From: Clostridiales bacterium
GTDB taxonomy: Bacteria; Bacillota; Clostridia; Oscillospirales; Oscillospiraceae
NCBI GenBank assembly: GCA_003525905.1
Contig: DQIA01000111.1
Location: forward strand, 1-30,368
Direction of reading: 5' to 3'
DNA length: 30,368 bases
The notes below the pieces were generated by a model that made no database searches, was not told the DNA's origin, and was given only the letters and a program-made list of their open reading frames with translations. This document shows, in pieces, positions 22,689 to 30,368 of this stretch (within the stretch, counting starts at the first letter, position 1; every line of letters starts with the position of its first letter). Position numbers and translations under genes: made by a program.

Positions 22689-25012
22689 CAGTCCGTCACC
22701 CCGTGCTTGACACGGTCGCGCTCCTCGGCGCGCTTGCCGTTGTTGAAGCGGTCGAGCGTACCGACCAGGTAGCCCGTAATGCGGCGGATACGCTCGAAGG
22801 GCTGGTCCGGCGTCTCGCGGCGGCCGCAGCGCGGGCAGGTATCGCCGATAATACCGTTGAAGCCGCAGACCGGGTCACGGTCGACCGGATGGTTGATAGA
22901 GCCGTAGCCGATGCCGCACTGGCCCATGAAGCGCACGACCTTCTCGAATGCGGGCAGATTCTGCAGAGGGTCGCCGTCCATTTCAATATAGGAGATATGG
23001 CCGCCGTTCGTCAGCGCGTGATAGGGTGCCTCGATGCGGAGCTTGTTAAAGGCCGAGATCGGATAATACACCGGCACATGGAAGCTGTTTGTGTAATACT
23101 CGCGGTCCGTCACGCCGGGGATCACGCCGAAGCGCTTGGCATCCATCCGGACGAAGCGGCCGGAGAGGCCCTCTGCCGGGGTAGCAAGGCAGGAGAAATT
23201 CAGGCCGCGAGCCGCCGATTCACGGTCAGCGCGGTTACGGATGCGGCCAATGATCTCAAGGCCAAGCGCCTGCGCCTCGGCGCTTTCACCGTGGTGCGCG
23301 CCGGTCAGCGCCTTCAGGCACTCGGCAAGGCCGATGAAGCCGATGGAGAGCGTGCCGTGCTTGAGCACCTCGCGCACCTCATCGTCCGGGCCGAGCTTTT
23401 CGGAGTCCAGCCAGACGCCCTGCCCCATCAGGAAGGGGAAATTGCGCACGCGGCGGCGGCTCTGGATCTCGAGCCGCTCGAGCAGCTGGCCGACGACAAG
23501 GTCGAGCATCTCATCGAGGCTGCGGAAAAAGGCCTCGCGGTCGCCGCGTGCCAGAATGGCGAGCCGCGGCAGATTGATGGATGTAAAGGAGAGGTTGCCG
23601 CGCCGCGCCGTGACCTCGCGGGAGGGATCGTAGGCATTCGCCACCACACGCGTGCGGCAGCCCATATAGGCGATCTCCGTTTCGGGATGGCCCTCCTTGT
23701 AATATTGCAGGTTGAACGGGGCATCCTGGAACGAGAAGTTCGGGAACAGGCGCTTGGCGCTGCAGCGGCAGGCCAGCCGGAACAGGTCGTAGTTCGGTTC
23801 GCCCTCGTTGAGGTTCACGCCGCTCTTCACACGGAAGATCTGAATGGGGAAGATCGGCGTCTCGCCGCTGCCAAGCCCGGCCTCCGTGGCGAGCAGCAGG
23901 CTTTTCATCACAAGGCGGCCCTCCGGCGAGGTATCCATGCCGTAGTTAATGGAGGAAAACGGCGTCTGCGAGCCGGAGCGGGACTCCATGGTGTTCAGGT
24001 TGTGGATAAGCGATTCCATGGCCTGATAGGTCGCGCGGTCCGTCTCCTCTGCGGCGCGGCGGGCAGCGAATTCCTGCGCGCGGCGGATATCGCCCTCCAC
24101 GCAGCCGAAGGCCGCCTTGAGCTGCGCCGCCTCGGCATCGTCATAGGCCTTCTGCCCGGCAAGCGCCGGAACAAGTCCCTTTTCGGCCAGTGAAGCCGCA
24201 AAGCCCCGGAGCTGGGCATCCGTCGGCGTCACGCCGCACAGCAGCTCCAGCGCGCGGCTGAGGTTCTGGCGGTAGCAGGCGCGGTACGTCTTGGCGACGC
24301 CCTCGGCCATGGCATAGTCAAAATTCACGATGCTCTGGCCGCCGTGCTGGTCGTTCTGGTTCGACTGAATGGCGATGCAGGCCAGCGACGCATACGACGC
24401 GATGCTCTGCGGCTCGCGGATATGGCCGAGGCCGGTGGAAAAGCCGCCGTGGAACAGCGAGAGCAGGTCGATCTGGCAGCACGTTGTCGTCAGGGCATAA
24501 AAATCAAGATCGTGGATGTGGATATCGCCGCGCTCATGCGCCGTGGCATACTCCGGCTTCATCAGGAAGGACTCGGAGAACTGCTTGGCGGCCTCGGAGC
24601 CGTAGCGCAGCATGGTACCCATGGCGGTGTCTCCGTCGATGTTGGCGTTCTCGCGCTTGATGTCCGAATCGGCGGCGTCCTTGAACGTGATCTCCTCAAA
24701 TTTGCGCATGAGGCTGGAATTCACCTGCCGCGCGCGGCTGCGCTCCTCGCGGTAGAGGATGTAGGCCTTGGCCGTGCGGCCGTAGCCCTCCTGCATCAGC
24801 ACCTGCTCCACAAGGTCCTGCACATGCTCGACCTCCGGCTCGCAGCCCTCGAGCTCGAGCATGGTCTCCACCTTGCGGGCAAGCGCGTCGGAGACGTCCT
24901 CCATGCCGGTCTGCCCGACACCGAGGAATGAACGCCAGATCGCGTTCCGGATCTTTTCTGTATGAAATTCTACGAGACGCCCGTCCCGCTTGCGGATCAT
25001 TTTCTGCGTCAT
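22688..25012 (-). CDS. nrdD: Anaerobic (class III) ribonucleoside-triphosphate reductase
   Basis: A 774-residue glycyl-radical enzyme that reduces ribonucleotides to deoxyribonucleotides without oxygen. The N-terminal ATP-cone (about residues 3-95; KRDGRLVEFHTEKIRNAIW) binds the allosteric nucleotide. Typical catalytic-domain segments are GDIHIHDLDFYALTTTCCQ, SRSGSQTPFSSINYG and YMGCRTRVVANAYD. The C-terminus has a zinc-site region, VCGFNGIIGDTCPRCGR, and the glycyl-radical motif RRITGYLVG (Gly747). Only three of the usual four zinc cysteines are visible there, with RDPVCG where a CPVCG form would give the fourth. The ATG at 25012 has GAGGAG 6 bases upstream; an extension to 25351 crosses the promoter. 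Together with thyA and folA the window holds much of DNA precursor synthesis. Confidence 0.95.
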   Translation of the reverse strand: MTQKMIRKRDGRLVEFHTEKIRNAIWRSFLGVGQTGMEDVSDALARKVETMLELEGCEPEVEHVQDLVEQVLMQEGYGRTAKAYILYREERSRARQVNSSLMRKFEEITFKDAADSDIKRENANIDGDTAMGTMLRYGSEAAKQFSESFLMKPEYATAHERGDIHIHDLDFYALTTTCCQIDLLSLFHGGFSTGLGHIREPQSIASYASLACIAIQSNQNDQHGGQSIVNFDYAMAEGVAKTYRACYRQNLSRALELLCGVTPTDAQLRGFAASLAEKGLVPALAGQKAYDDAEAAQLKAAFGCVEGDIRRAQEFAARRAAEETDRATYQAMESLIHNLNTMESRSGSQTPFSSINYGMDTSPEGRLVMKSLLLATEAGLGSGETPIFPIQIFRVKSGVNLNEGEPNYDLFRLACRCSAKRLFPNFSFQDAPFNLQYYKEGHPETEIAYMGCRTRVVANAYDPSREVTARRGNLSFTSINLPRLAILARGDREAFFRSLDEMLDLVVGQLLERLEIQSRRRVRNFPFLMGQGVWLDSEKLGPDDEVREVLKHGTLSIGFIGLAECLKALTGAHHGESAEAQALGLEIIGRIRNRADRESAARGLNFSCLATPAEGLSGRFVRMDAKRFGVIPGVTDREYYTNSFHVPVYYPISAFNKLRIEAPYHALTNGGHISYIEMDGDPLQNLPAFEKVVRFMGQCGIGYGSINHPVDRDPVCGFNGIIGDTCPRCGRRETPDQPFERIRRITGYLVGTLDRFNNGKRAEERDRVKHGVTD

Positions 25013-25028
25013 GACTGTCTCCTCTCGC

Positions 25029-25076
25029 ACACAAGATATGGTAGTACCGTGCAGGCACAAAACGCATATATCGTAC
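25029..25076 (-). promoter_or_regulatory. Probable pair of NrdR boxes
   Basis: ACACAAGATATGGTAG (25029-25044) matches about 12 of 16 positions of the NrdR consensus acaCwAtATaTwGtgt. A weaker copy centred on ATATAT (25061-25076) starts exactly 32 bases further, the three-turn spacing typical of NrdR operators. The second box covers the -10 region of the nrdD promoter, so NrdR would repress nrdDG. Confidence 0.55.
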
Positions 25077-25098
25077 TGCAAGTTCCGGTGTCTGTCAA
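25070..25098 (-). promoter_or_regulatory. Promoter of nrdDG
   Basis: Minus strand: a perfect TTGACA (25098-25093), 17-base spacer, TACGAT (25075-25070), about 58 bases before the nrdD start. Confidence 0.75.
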
Positions 25099-25164
25099 GC
25101 ACGGCCCGGCTGAAATAGTGCACAAAAAAATTGGGGCCGTTTTCGGCAGACCCGCGATTTTCCG

Positions 25165-25170
25165 TATAAT
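25165..25170 (+). promoter_or_regulatory. Possible -10 element of the DUF378 gene
   Basis: A perfect TATAAT lies 57 bases before the DUF378 start. No convincing -35 box is found 16-19 bases upstream, so the call is tentative. Confidence 0.4.
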
Positions 25171-25226
25171 CTGCGCACCGGGTGTGCATACTATCCACAG
25201 CATATGACAACAGGAGGGAAATCAAG

Positions 25227-25439
25227 ATGGACATGCTTGCGCTGATCCTGAGCATCATCGGCTCGATCAACTGGGGGCTGGTCGGCATTTTCAAATTCGA
25301 TCTGGTCGCCTGGATCTTCGGCGGCCAGACGGCCGTCGTCAGCCGCATCATCTACACGATCGTCGGCCTCGCGGGACTGTGGTGCATCTCGCTGCTGTTC
25401 CGCCGCCGCCCGCTGCGCGCCGCAGAGGACGATGCATAA
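25227..25439 (+). CDS. DUF378 family small membrane protein
   Basis: A 70-residue protein with two transmembrane helices (about residues 3-22 and 36-57). The family pattern is SIIGSINWGLVGIFKFDLV with the conserved N-W-G-L followed by VSRIIYTIVGLAGLW, and a basic and then acidic tail. DUF378 (YuzA-like) proteins are widespread in Firmicutes and have no known function. AGGAGGG stands 8 bases before the ATG at 25227. It is a single-gene unit between nrdD (divergent) and a terminator. Confidence 0.88.
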   Translation: MDMLALILSIIGSINWGLVGIFKFDLVAWIFGGQTAVVSRIIYTIVGLAGLWCISLLFRRRPLRAAEDDA

Positions 25440-25462
25440 CCACCAGAAAAACTGCACAAAGG

Positions 25463-25510
25463 CAGACTGCCGGACCGAGCCGCAATGGCCCGCCGGCAGT
25501 CTGTTTTTTT
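25463..25510 (+). terminator. Intrinsic terminator after the DUF378 gene
   Basis: CAGACTGCCGG (25463-25473) pairs perfectly with CCGGCAGTCTG (25493-25503) and is followed by seven T residues. From the minus strand the stem may also end the ABC permease transcript, but the T run on that side is poor. Confidence 0.88.
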
Positions 25511-25514
25511 CGTT

Positions 25515-27557
25515 CTACCAGAGTAGTGCGGCCGCGACCGTCGGGACTACGAGAATGCCCGCCGCGATGAGCATCGTCTGGATGGTGCTGCGCGTTTTGC
25601 GCGACAGCAGCAGGATAACCGCCGCACCGCCTGCGCCGAGCAGCACATGCACGAGCGCGCGCAGCCCCAGAACGGTCCGGATGCGCCAGCCCGCTGGCAC
25701 GCCGCTCAGCAGGGGCAGGCTGTTTGCCTGTGCGCCCCACTCCGGCAGTCCGTAGGCCCCGCGGACAGCAAGCAGGCGCGGCAGGAAGGCCGCCGTCACC
25801 ATCAAGAGCACCAGCACCGCCGTGAGCAGCAGCTTGCGCCGCAGCACGCGCCCGTTCGCCCCGGCCGCCGTCTGCAGAACGGCAACGCCCGTCTCCTGCT
25901 CCATGGCAAACACGGCGGACAGCGCGACCGTCAGGAAGAAGAACAGCTTCGCAAGGTCCAGCAGGTCCTTCTGCACACCAAAGTAGCCTAGCAGGACGTT
26001 ATAGCCCGTCTCATAGACATAGGACTGCCCCGGCTGCAGCTGCTCATACTGCTGCTTTGCCTGCTCAAAGCCGTCCTGCGCCCGCAGGGCCGAGAGAACG
26101 TCGCGCGCCATGAACTGCAGCGCATCCTCGTTGCCCTCCGTGATGCGGGCATAGTCCGCAAGCTCGTTCCGCAGCTCCGCAAAGCGGGCCGTCTCCGAGG
26201 CAAGATAAGCGTTCTTTTCCGGCGTTGGCTCGCCCGCCAGCTTTTCGGAATACGCGCGGTAGAACCATTCGTCCGCATTGAAATAGGCCCGGAAATCGCG
26301 ATAAGATCCGATCTGCACCAGCACGAACACCACAAGCACCAGCAGCGCCCCGCCCGTGAGCAGGAGCTTCCGCGCCTCATAGGCCAGCAGCACCGTGTGC
26401 CGCAGGCGCGGCAGCGGCAGGCCCCGGCGCTGGCGCACCGGCTGGACCGCCTGCGTGCGGCAGAACACCACCGCGCCGCCGAGGCAGCCACCCACCGTCA
26501 GCAGCAGGAGCATAGCGGGAAGCAGCGCCGTCTGCCGGAGCGGCAGGCCGAAGAAATTCAGATAAATGCAGCCACGCCAGCTCTCCTCAACCTCGGCCGC
26601 ACGGCTGAGGCTGAGCAGCCGGGGCCAAAGTGAGCCGCGGCTGCCGAGCAGCAGGGCAAGCCCCGCGCCGCCGCCCGCAAGCAGGAACGCGGCCCACGCG
26701 CGGCCTGTCGTGGTGCACAGCAGGAAGAACAGCGCGCCCACGGCCCAGCCCCATAGGAGCTTTTCGCCCAAAAAGCACAAAAGCCAGCCAAACACCGTCA
26801 GCGGGACCGGGCAGCTCTGCATGCTGGGGATCGTCTGGATGGGGCGCGCCGGGTCGCCCAGCCCGAGGACGGCGGACGAAACGGCCAGATTCGCGCCATA
26901 GAGCAGCACGACGCCCGCAAGCACCGTTGCCAGCATGGCGGCAGCCTTGCGCCAGTAGAGCGCGCCGTGGCCGCGCCGCGTCGGGCGCAGCAGCACCATC
27001 AGGCCCGCGCTGCGCTCTCCCGTCAGCAGGACCAGCCCTGAGACCGCCGCAAACAGCAGAAGCAGCAGGTCCGTCAGCCGCCAGTCCAGCAGCACCTCCA
27101 CGCCGTCCGGGAAGGACGGCTCCAGCCGCACGCCGAGCAGGGCGCTGTAGGCCGCAAGGCCCTTTTCCAGCGTGCGCTCGGCAAAGGGATCGGCGGAAAA
27201 CAGGCCAAGGCGCAGCTTGGCCTCGGTCTCAGCGCAGAGGCCGCGGAGGTATTCGGGGTAATTATTCGTCGTCTCGACCTCGTCGCGAACCGTGCTCAGC
27301 AGGGCGTAGCGCCGGAGGTCCTCGTCCGGCACCTGCATGATATCGACGTCCTCGCCGTAGATTCCGTTGAGCAGGGCGTCATACTCCTGCTCCAGCGTGT
27401 CCAGATGGGCATACTCCGCCCGGATGTCCGCGCGGGTGAAGCCGCCGAGGTCCTTGGTGCAGCGGCGGTAGAACAGCGCCGCATTCACCGCGACCGCCAG
27501 CGCGAGCAGGAGCATCACATAGCGGTTGCCCAGAATTTTCCGCAGCTCATAGCTCAT
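25515..27557 (-). CDS. ABC-2 type transporter permease, duplicated architecture
   Basis: A 680-residue multi-spanning membrane protein. The N-terminal helix (RKILGNRYVMLLLALAVAV) is followed by an outside domain of about 140 residues and a cluster of helices (about 165-360). The pattern then repeats from about residue 385: YEARKLLLTGGALLVLVVFV, another outside domain, and a second helix cluster to the C-terminus. This looks like two ABC-2 half-permeases fused into one chain, so one or two copies could form the pore with the ATPase encoded just upstream. The ATG overlaps the ATPase stop (ATGA). The substrate cannot be read; export is likelier than import because no typical importer subunits are present. 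Confidence 0.8.
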   Translation of the reverse strand: MSYELRKILGNRYVMLLLALAVAVNAALFYRRCTKDLGGFTRADIRAEYAHLDTLEQEYDALLNGIYGEDVDIMQVPDEDLRRYALLSTVRDEVETTNNYPEYLRGLCAETEAKLRLGLFSADPFAERTLEKGLAAYSALLGVRLEPSFPDGVEVLLDWRLTDLLLLLFAAVSGLVLLTGERSAGLMVLLRPTRRGHGALYWRKAAAMLATVLAGVVLLYGANLAVSSAVLGLGDPARPIQTIPSMQSCPVPLTVFGWLLCFLGEKLLWGWAVGALFFLLCTTTGRAWAAFLLAGGGAGLALLLGSRGSLWPRLLSLSRAAEVEESWRGCIYLNFFGLPLRQTALLPAMLLLLTVGGCLGGAVVFCRTQAVQPVRQRRGLPLPRLRHTVLLAYEARKLLLTGGALLVLVVFVLVQIGSYRDFRAYFNADEWFYRAYSEKLAGEPTPEKNAYLASETARFAELRNELADYARITEGNEDALQFMARDVLSALRAQDGFEQAKQQYEQLQPGQSYVYETGYNVLLGYFGVQKDLLDLAKLFFFLTVALSAVFAMEQETGVAVLQTAAGANGRVLRRKLLLTAVLVLLMVTAAFLPRLLAVRGAYGLPEWGAQANSLPLLSGVPAGWRIRTVLGLRALVHVLLGAGGAAVILLLSRKTRSTIQTMLIAAGILVVPTVAAALLW

Positions 27558-28429
27558 AGCGCGTCCTCCGCGCCGAAGTAGTGCAGATACACATCCTCCA
27601 GCTCCGGCGCAAGCGGCCTGCAGGCAAAGGGCGGCTGCTTTTCCGCCAGCAGGCGCACGCGGATATGCCCCGCGTCGACGCGGGCGATGCCGCAGACCGT
27701 CCCGGCGGCCTGCGCGGCGGGCAGCTCGGACTCGGCAAGCTCCGCCTCCCAGACCTGCCCGTTCAGCTCGTGCGTCAGCTCGGCCGGAGAGGCCTTGCGC
27801 AGCAGCCGCCCCTCGGACAGAAGCAGCAGCTCGCTTGCCACATACTCCACGTCCGGCACGACGTGCGTCGAGACGATCACGATCTTCTGCAGGGCGATCT
27901 CCGCGATGAGATTGCGCACCGCGATGCGCTGCCGCGGATCCAGCCCGGCCGTCGGCTCATCGAGGATGAGAATGTCCGGCTCGTCCAGAATGGCCTGCGC
28001 CAGCAGCAGGCGCTGCTTCATGCCGCCGGAGAGGCTGCGGATCGTCTTGCCGCGCACGTCGGACAGGCCGACCGCGCCGAGCGCCCAGTCGATGCGCTCC
28101 AGCGCCCGTGCGCGCGGCATGCGGCGCAGCGAGGCCATGTACAGCAGGAAGCGCTCCGCCGTAAAGCCCGGATAGAGCGTCTGCTGCTGGGGCATGTAGC
28201 CCACGCGGCCGCGGAAGGCCGCGCCGAGCGAGCGGATCTCCGCGCCGTTGAAGCGGATCTCCCCCGCCGTCTGGCGCAGGTTCCCGGTCAGGATATTCAT
28301 GAGCGTACTCTTGCCCGCTCCGTTCGGCCCGAGCAGGCCGTAGATGCCGCCCGTCAGCTCGGCCGAAAAGCCGATCAGCGCCTGTTTTTTTCCGTAATTC
28401 TTGCTCAGGGCATCAAATGTCAGTTCCAT
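27554..28429 (-). CDS. ABC transporter ATP-binding protein
   Basis: A 291-residue ABC ATPase. Walker A is GPNGAGKST (residues 34-42), the Q-loop is at about MPQQQTLYPG, the signature LSGGMKQR is at 133-140, Walker B ILILDEPTAGLDP follows, and the H-loop is in VIVSTHVVPDVEYVA. The C-terminal 80 residues form an accessory domain common in ABC-2 exporter ATPases. It powers the permease encoded immediately downstream, to which it is translationally coupled. It starts 20 bases after the lipoprotein gene with GGAGATGG close upstream, so the four genes at the right end appear to be one operon. Confidence 0.92.
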   Translation of the reverse strand: MELTFDALSKNYGKKQALIGFSAELTGGIYGLLGPNGAGKSTLMNILTGNLRQTAGEIRFNGAEIRSLGAAFRGRVGYMPQQQTLYPGFTAERFLLYMASLRRMPRARALERIDWALGAVGLSDVRGKTIRSLSGGMKQRLLLAQAILDEPDILILDEPTAGLDPRQRIAVRNLIAEIALQKIVIVSTHVVPDVEYVASELLLLSEGRLLRKASPAELTHELNGQVWEAELAESELPAAQAAGTVCGIARVDAGHIRVRLLAEKQPPFACRPLAPELEDVYLHYFGAEDAL

Positions 28430-28449
28430 CGTCCATCTCCCCCGCCGTC

Positions 28450-29730
28450 TCAGCGGAACGCCGCGTCATAATTGCTTCGGTAAAAGTCCTCCTTACTGAT
28501 GTAGCACTCCTCGACGTTGCCAGATGGCTCTGTCAGCAAGCCCTTGAAATAACCATCGCACTCATAATTCGTGGAAAATACCATTACATTTCCGCTGCGG
28601 GTGTCCAGTTCGGTCACGACCTCATCTGTAATATCGATTGCCCAAACCCGGCAGACATCCTCCGTTCCGCAGATGGCGATCACATGCCCGTCCAGAATCA
28701 TATAATTGTAGAAATCCCAGTTCTGCTCATAGGTAAAGAGTTTTTTCGCCGCCTGTTTCTCCAGATCATAGACATACAGGCTGCGGTCGACCTGATACAC
28801 AGCATACTGGCCCCAGCTTCGATGCGGGTCGACTGTCCGGATAAAGTTCTCCGACGCATCCACAAGCACGGTTTCCTCGCCCGTTTTGAGATTTCGGATT
28901 AAAAATCGAAACCGGAGGAACTGCCGGTCATACTCGTCCCAAGATGTTCCTTCCGGCTGCTGCGCAAGCCAGTCTTCAAATTCCGGCGCGTCTTCCGCCA
29001 TCTCCAGCATGCGGAAGGCCGCGATATCCTCCCAGACGCTGTAGAGATCGTAGCCATCGTCGTTTTCAAGGATCGTCGATACCTCTCCCGTCTGCAGGTC
29101 GACGGAGACAAGGCTGCTCTCCTGCGCGGCAGTTGTCAGCTGTCCGTCCTCTGTCAGTGCATAGGTCTCTCTGTTCGCGGTAACATATGCCTTCCCAAAG
29201 GAAACATATCGCAGCACACACCGGCATGCCTCATCCTCGTTTTCCGGTTTCCAACTGGCGAGAATTTGAAGCGGGCCGCCGGACAGCGGACGCGTGACGA
29301 GCGCCGAGGCTGTCTCGTCGTCCGTATAAACCATAGCATAGTAGTTTTCCCGGTATTCCACCAGAGACTGCAGGTCGCCGAAGCAGGCATTACAGGTGGG
29401 ATCATTATGCCGGCAGCCGCTCTGGTAGCACGGGACATAGGTCGTTCTGGTCACGGGGTCATAGGCCTGAATATAGGGCCGGAAGAACGTATCCCACTGC
29501 CAGAACCCGCCGGTCGAAGCGGAGGCGGCCATATTGCCAAACGTTCGAATGTTCTCCTCCGGAACCGGATAAGTCGTAACAGGAATCTTCGAGTCTGTAA
29601 CGATCGCACCCGAGGTCTCACCGCCCTGCTCCGTAGCCTCGTTCACAGGAGCGGCATAGCAGCCGCTCAGGATCGCTATCACGGCAGCTGCTGCAAGCAG
29701 CAGGCTCAGCATTCTTCGACTGGTCAACAT
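28450..29730 (-). CDS. Secreted lipoprotein with Cys/His motif, copy 2 of a tandem pair
   Basis: A 426-residue protein with a lipoprotein signal: RR, a hydrophobic stretch and the lipobox LSGC with Cys24 as the lipid anchor. About 80 residues later comes a cysteine/histidine cluster, VPCYQSGCRHNDPTCNAC, that could bind a metal or form disulfides. I recall similar C-H-C patterns in uncharacterised clostridial proteins. The remaining 300 residues are strand-rich repeating segments (YVYDLEKQAAKKLF, VWAIDITDEVVTELDT) that suggest a beta-propeller. The ATG at 29730 follows AGGAGG by 5 bases; a GTG two codons earlier overlaps that site. No function is known. The gene precedes the ABC ATPase by 20 bases and is clearly paralogous to the upstream partial gene. 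Confidence 0.8.
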   Translation of the reverse strand: MLTSRRMLSLLLAAAAVIAILSGCYAAPVNEATEQGGETSGAIVTDSKIPVTTYPVPEENIRTFGNMAASASTGGFWQWDTFFRPYIQAYDPVTRTTYVPCYQSGCRHNDPTCNACFGDLQSLVEYRENYYAMVYTDDETASALVTRPLSGGPLQILASWKPENEDEACRCVLRYVSFGKAYVTANRETYALTEDGQLTTAAQESSLVSVDLQTGEVSTILENDDGYDLYSVWEDIAAFRMLEMAEDAPEFEDWLAQQPEGTSWDEYDRQFLRFRFLIRNLKTGEETVLVDASENFIRTVDPHRSWGQYAVYQVDRSLYVYDLEKQAAKKLFTYEQNWDFYNYMILDGHVIAICGTEDVCRVWAIDITDEVVTELDTRSGNVMVFSTNYECDGYFKGLLTEPSGNVEECYISKEDFYRSNYDAAFR

Positions 29731-29759
29731 GGCCACCTCCTTCGTTTCTGAAAGGCAGA

Positions 29760-30368
29760 TCAGCGGAAAGCCGCGTCATAATTGCTCCGGTAATAGTCCT
29801 CCTTGCTGATATAATACTTGTCAGCGTTATTCGAAGCATGCAGCAGACCGACGAAGTAACCGTTGCACTCATAATGTGCAGAAAATGCCACCACATTTTC
29901 GCCGTAGGTGTCCAGCTCAATGACTGATCCATCTGCAATGTCGACCGCCCATGCACGGCAGGTAGCCTCCGTTCCGCCAATAACCATCACATGTCCATCC
30001 AGAATCATGTAGTTATAAAAATCCCAGCCCGGATCATGTGTAAACAGCTTCTTGGATGTCTGCGTCTCCATGTCATAGACGTACACACTCCGGTCAATCT
30101 GATACACGACGTACTGTCCCCAGCTCATGTGTGGGTCCGCCGTCCATACGAAATTTTCCGACTCGTCTACGATCGTTTTTTCTTCTCCTGTTTTGAGATT
30201 TTTGGAATAAACGCGATATTTGTAATATTGCAGGCCGTACTGATACGACGTTGTGCCCTCCGGCTGCTGCGCGAGCCAGTCTTCCAGCTCCGGCGCGCCC
30301 TCCACTGTTTTCACCGTCTGGTAGACAGCGATATCCTCCCAAACACCATACATATATGGAAGGATACC
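29760..30368 (-). CDS. Secreted lipoprotein paralogue, copy 1 of the tandem pair (5' end outside window)
   Basis: The frame is open to the right edge, so only the last 202 codons are seen, and no start can be chosen. The sequence aligns with the C-terminal part of the downstream copy: VWEDIA, EDWLAQQPEGT, NLKTGEE, SWGQYxVYQxDRSxYVYD, WDFYNYMILDGHV, and the identical ending RSNYDAAFR. Well over half of the positions look identical. Copies are 29 bases apart. It is probably also a lipoprotein, but its signal peptide is not visible. Confidence 0.8.
   Translation of the reverse strand, partial: GILPYMYGVWEDIAVYQTVKTVEGAPELEDWLAQQPEGTTSYQYGLQYYKYRVYSKNLKTGEEKTIVDESENFVWTADPHMSWGQYVVYQIDRSVYVYDMETQTSKKLFTHDPGWDFYNYMILDGHVMVIGGTEATCRAWAVDIADGSVIELDTYGENVVAFSAHYECNGYFVGLLHASNNADKYYISKEDYYRSNYDAAFR

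Noticed and set aside
22703..24193. 496-codon open frame on the plus strand
   Set aside because: Antisense to nrdD, whose conserved motifs cover the region.
1..30368. tRNA, rRNA, IS elements or prophage genes
   Set aside because: The intergenic spaces were read on both strands; no cloverleaf, rRNA segment, transposase, integrase or terminal inverted repeat was recognised. A tRNAscan or ISfinder run could not be made.

Overview
The window is GC-rich, densely packed DNA from an anaerobic Gram-positive bacterium, most likely a gut-type member of the Clostridia (Oscillospiraceae-like). The signs are strong Shine-Dalgarno sites, near-consensus sigma-A promoters, a class III (oxygen-sensitive) ribonucleotide reductase, an S-layer-homology surface protein, the C-terminus of a selenium-dependent molybdenum hydroxylase accessory protein (YqeB-like) and a B12 riboswitch. 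The taxon is inferred from gene content only. There are about 24 protein genes, no rRNA, tRNA, IS element or CRISPR array that I can see, and little non-coding space.

Layout. (1) 1-3157, plus strand: the 3' end of a yqeB-like gene, an IclR-family regulator, then aguA and aguB, which convert agmatine to putrescine; a bidirectional terminator follows. (2) 3215-8433, minus strand: a tightly overlapping operon read from right to left as a TIM-barrel protein (candidate CbiR cobamide-remodelling enzyme), cobT, cobU, cobS, a short CobU-like protein and a CobC-like phosphatase, then an FRG-domain protein. These enzymes build, and perhaps first remove, the lower nucleotide loop of cobamides. (3) 8699-15889, minus strand: a 2396-residue secreted S-layer protein with GLUG blocks, PEGA-like and Ig-like modules, a tandem pair of transcobalamin-like (DUF4430) units and three SLH repeats. 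Its 5' leader (15911-16190) is a cobalamin riboswitch with an intrinsic terminator. (4) 16358-19901, plus strand: galM, thyA, folA, trxA and trxB. (5) 19865-20740, minus strand: a stand-alone homocysteine S-methyltransferase domain protein that overlaps trxB tail to tail. (6) 20893-22116, plus strand: an M29 aminopeptidase. (7) 22197-25012, minus strand: nrdD-nrdG behind a good promoter with two probable NrdR boxes. (8) 25227-25439, plus strand: a DUF378 membrane protein. (9) 25515 to the right edge, minus strand: two tandem paralogous lipoproteins, an ABC ATPase and an ABC-2 permease.

The most interesting unit is 4315-16245. A B12-sensing riboswitch controls a giant cell-surface protein with duplicated transcobalamin-like modules, and directly downstream, on the same strand, lies an operon for cobamide nucleotide-loop removal and rebuilding. 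Together they look like a corrinoid capture and remodelling locus. The riboswitch, the DUF4430 and SLH modules and the cob genes are read from sequence. Cobamide binding by the surface protein and CbiR activity of the TIM-barrel protein are inferences.
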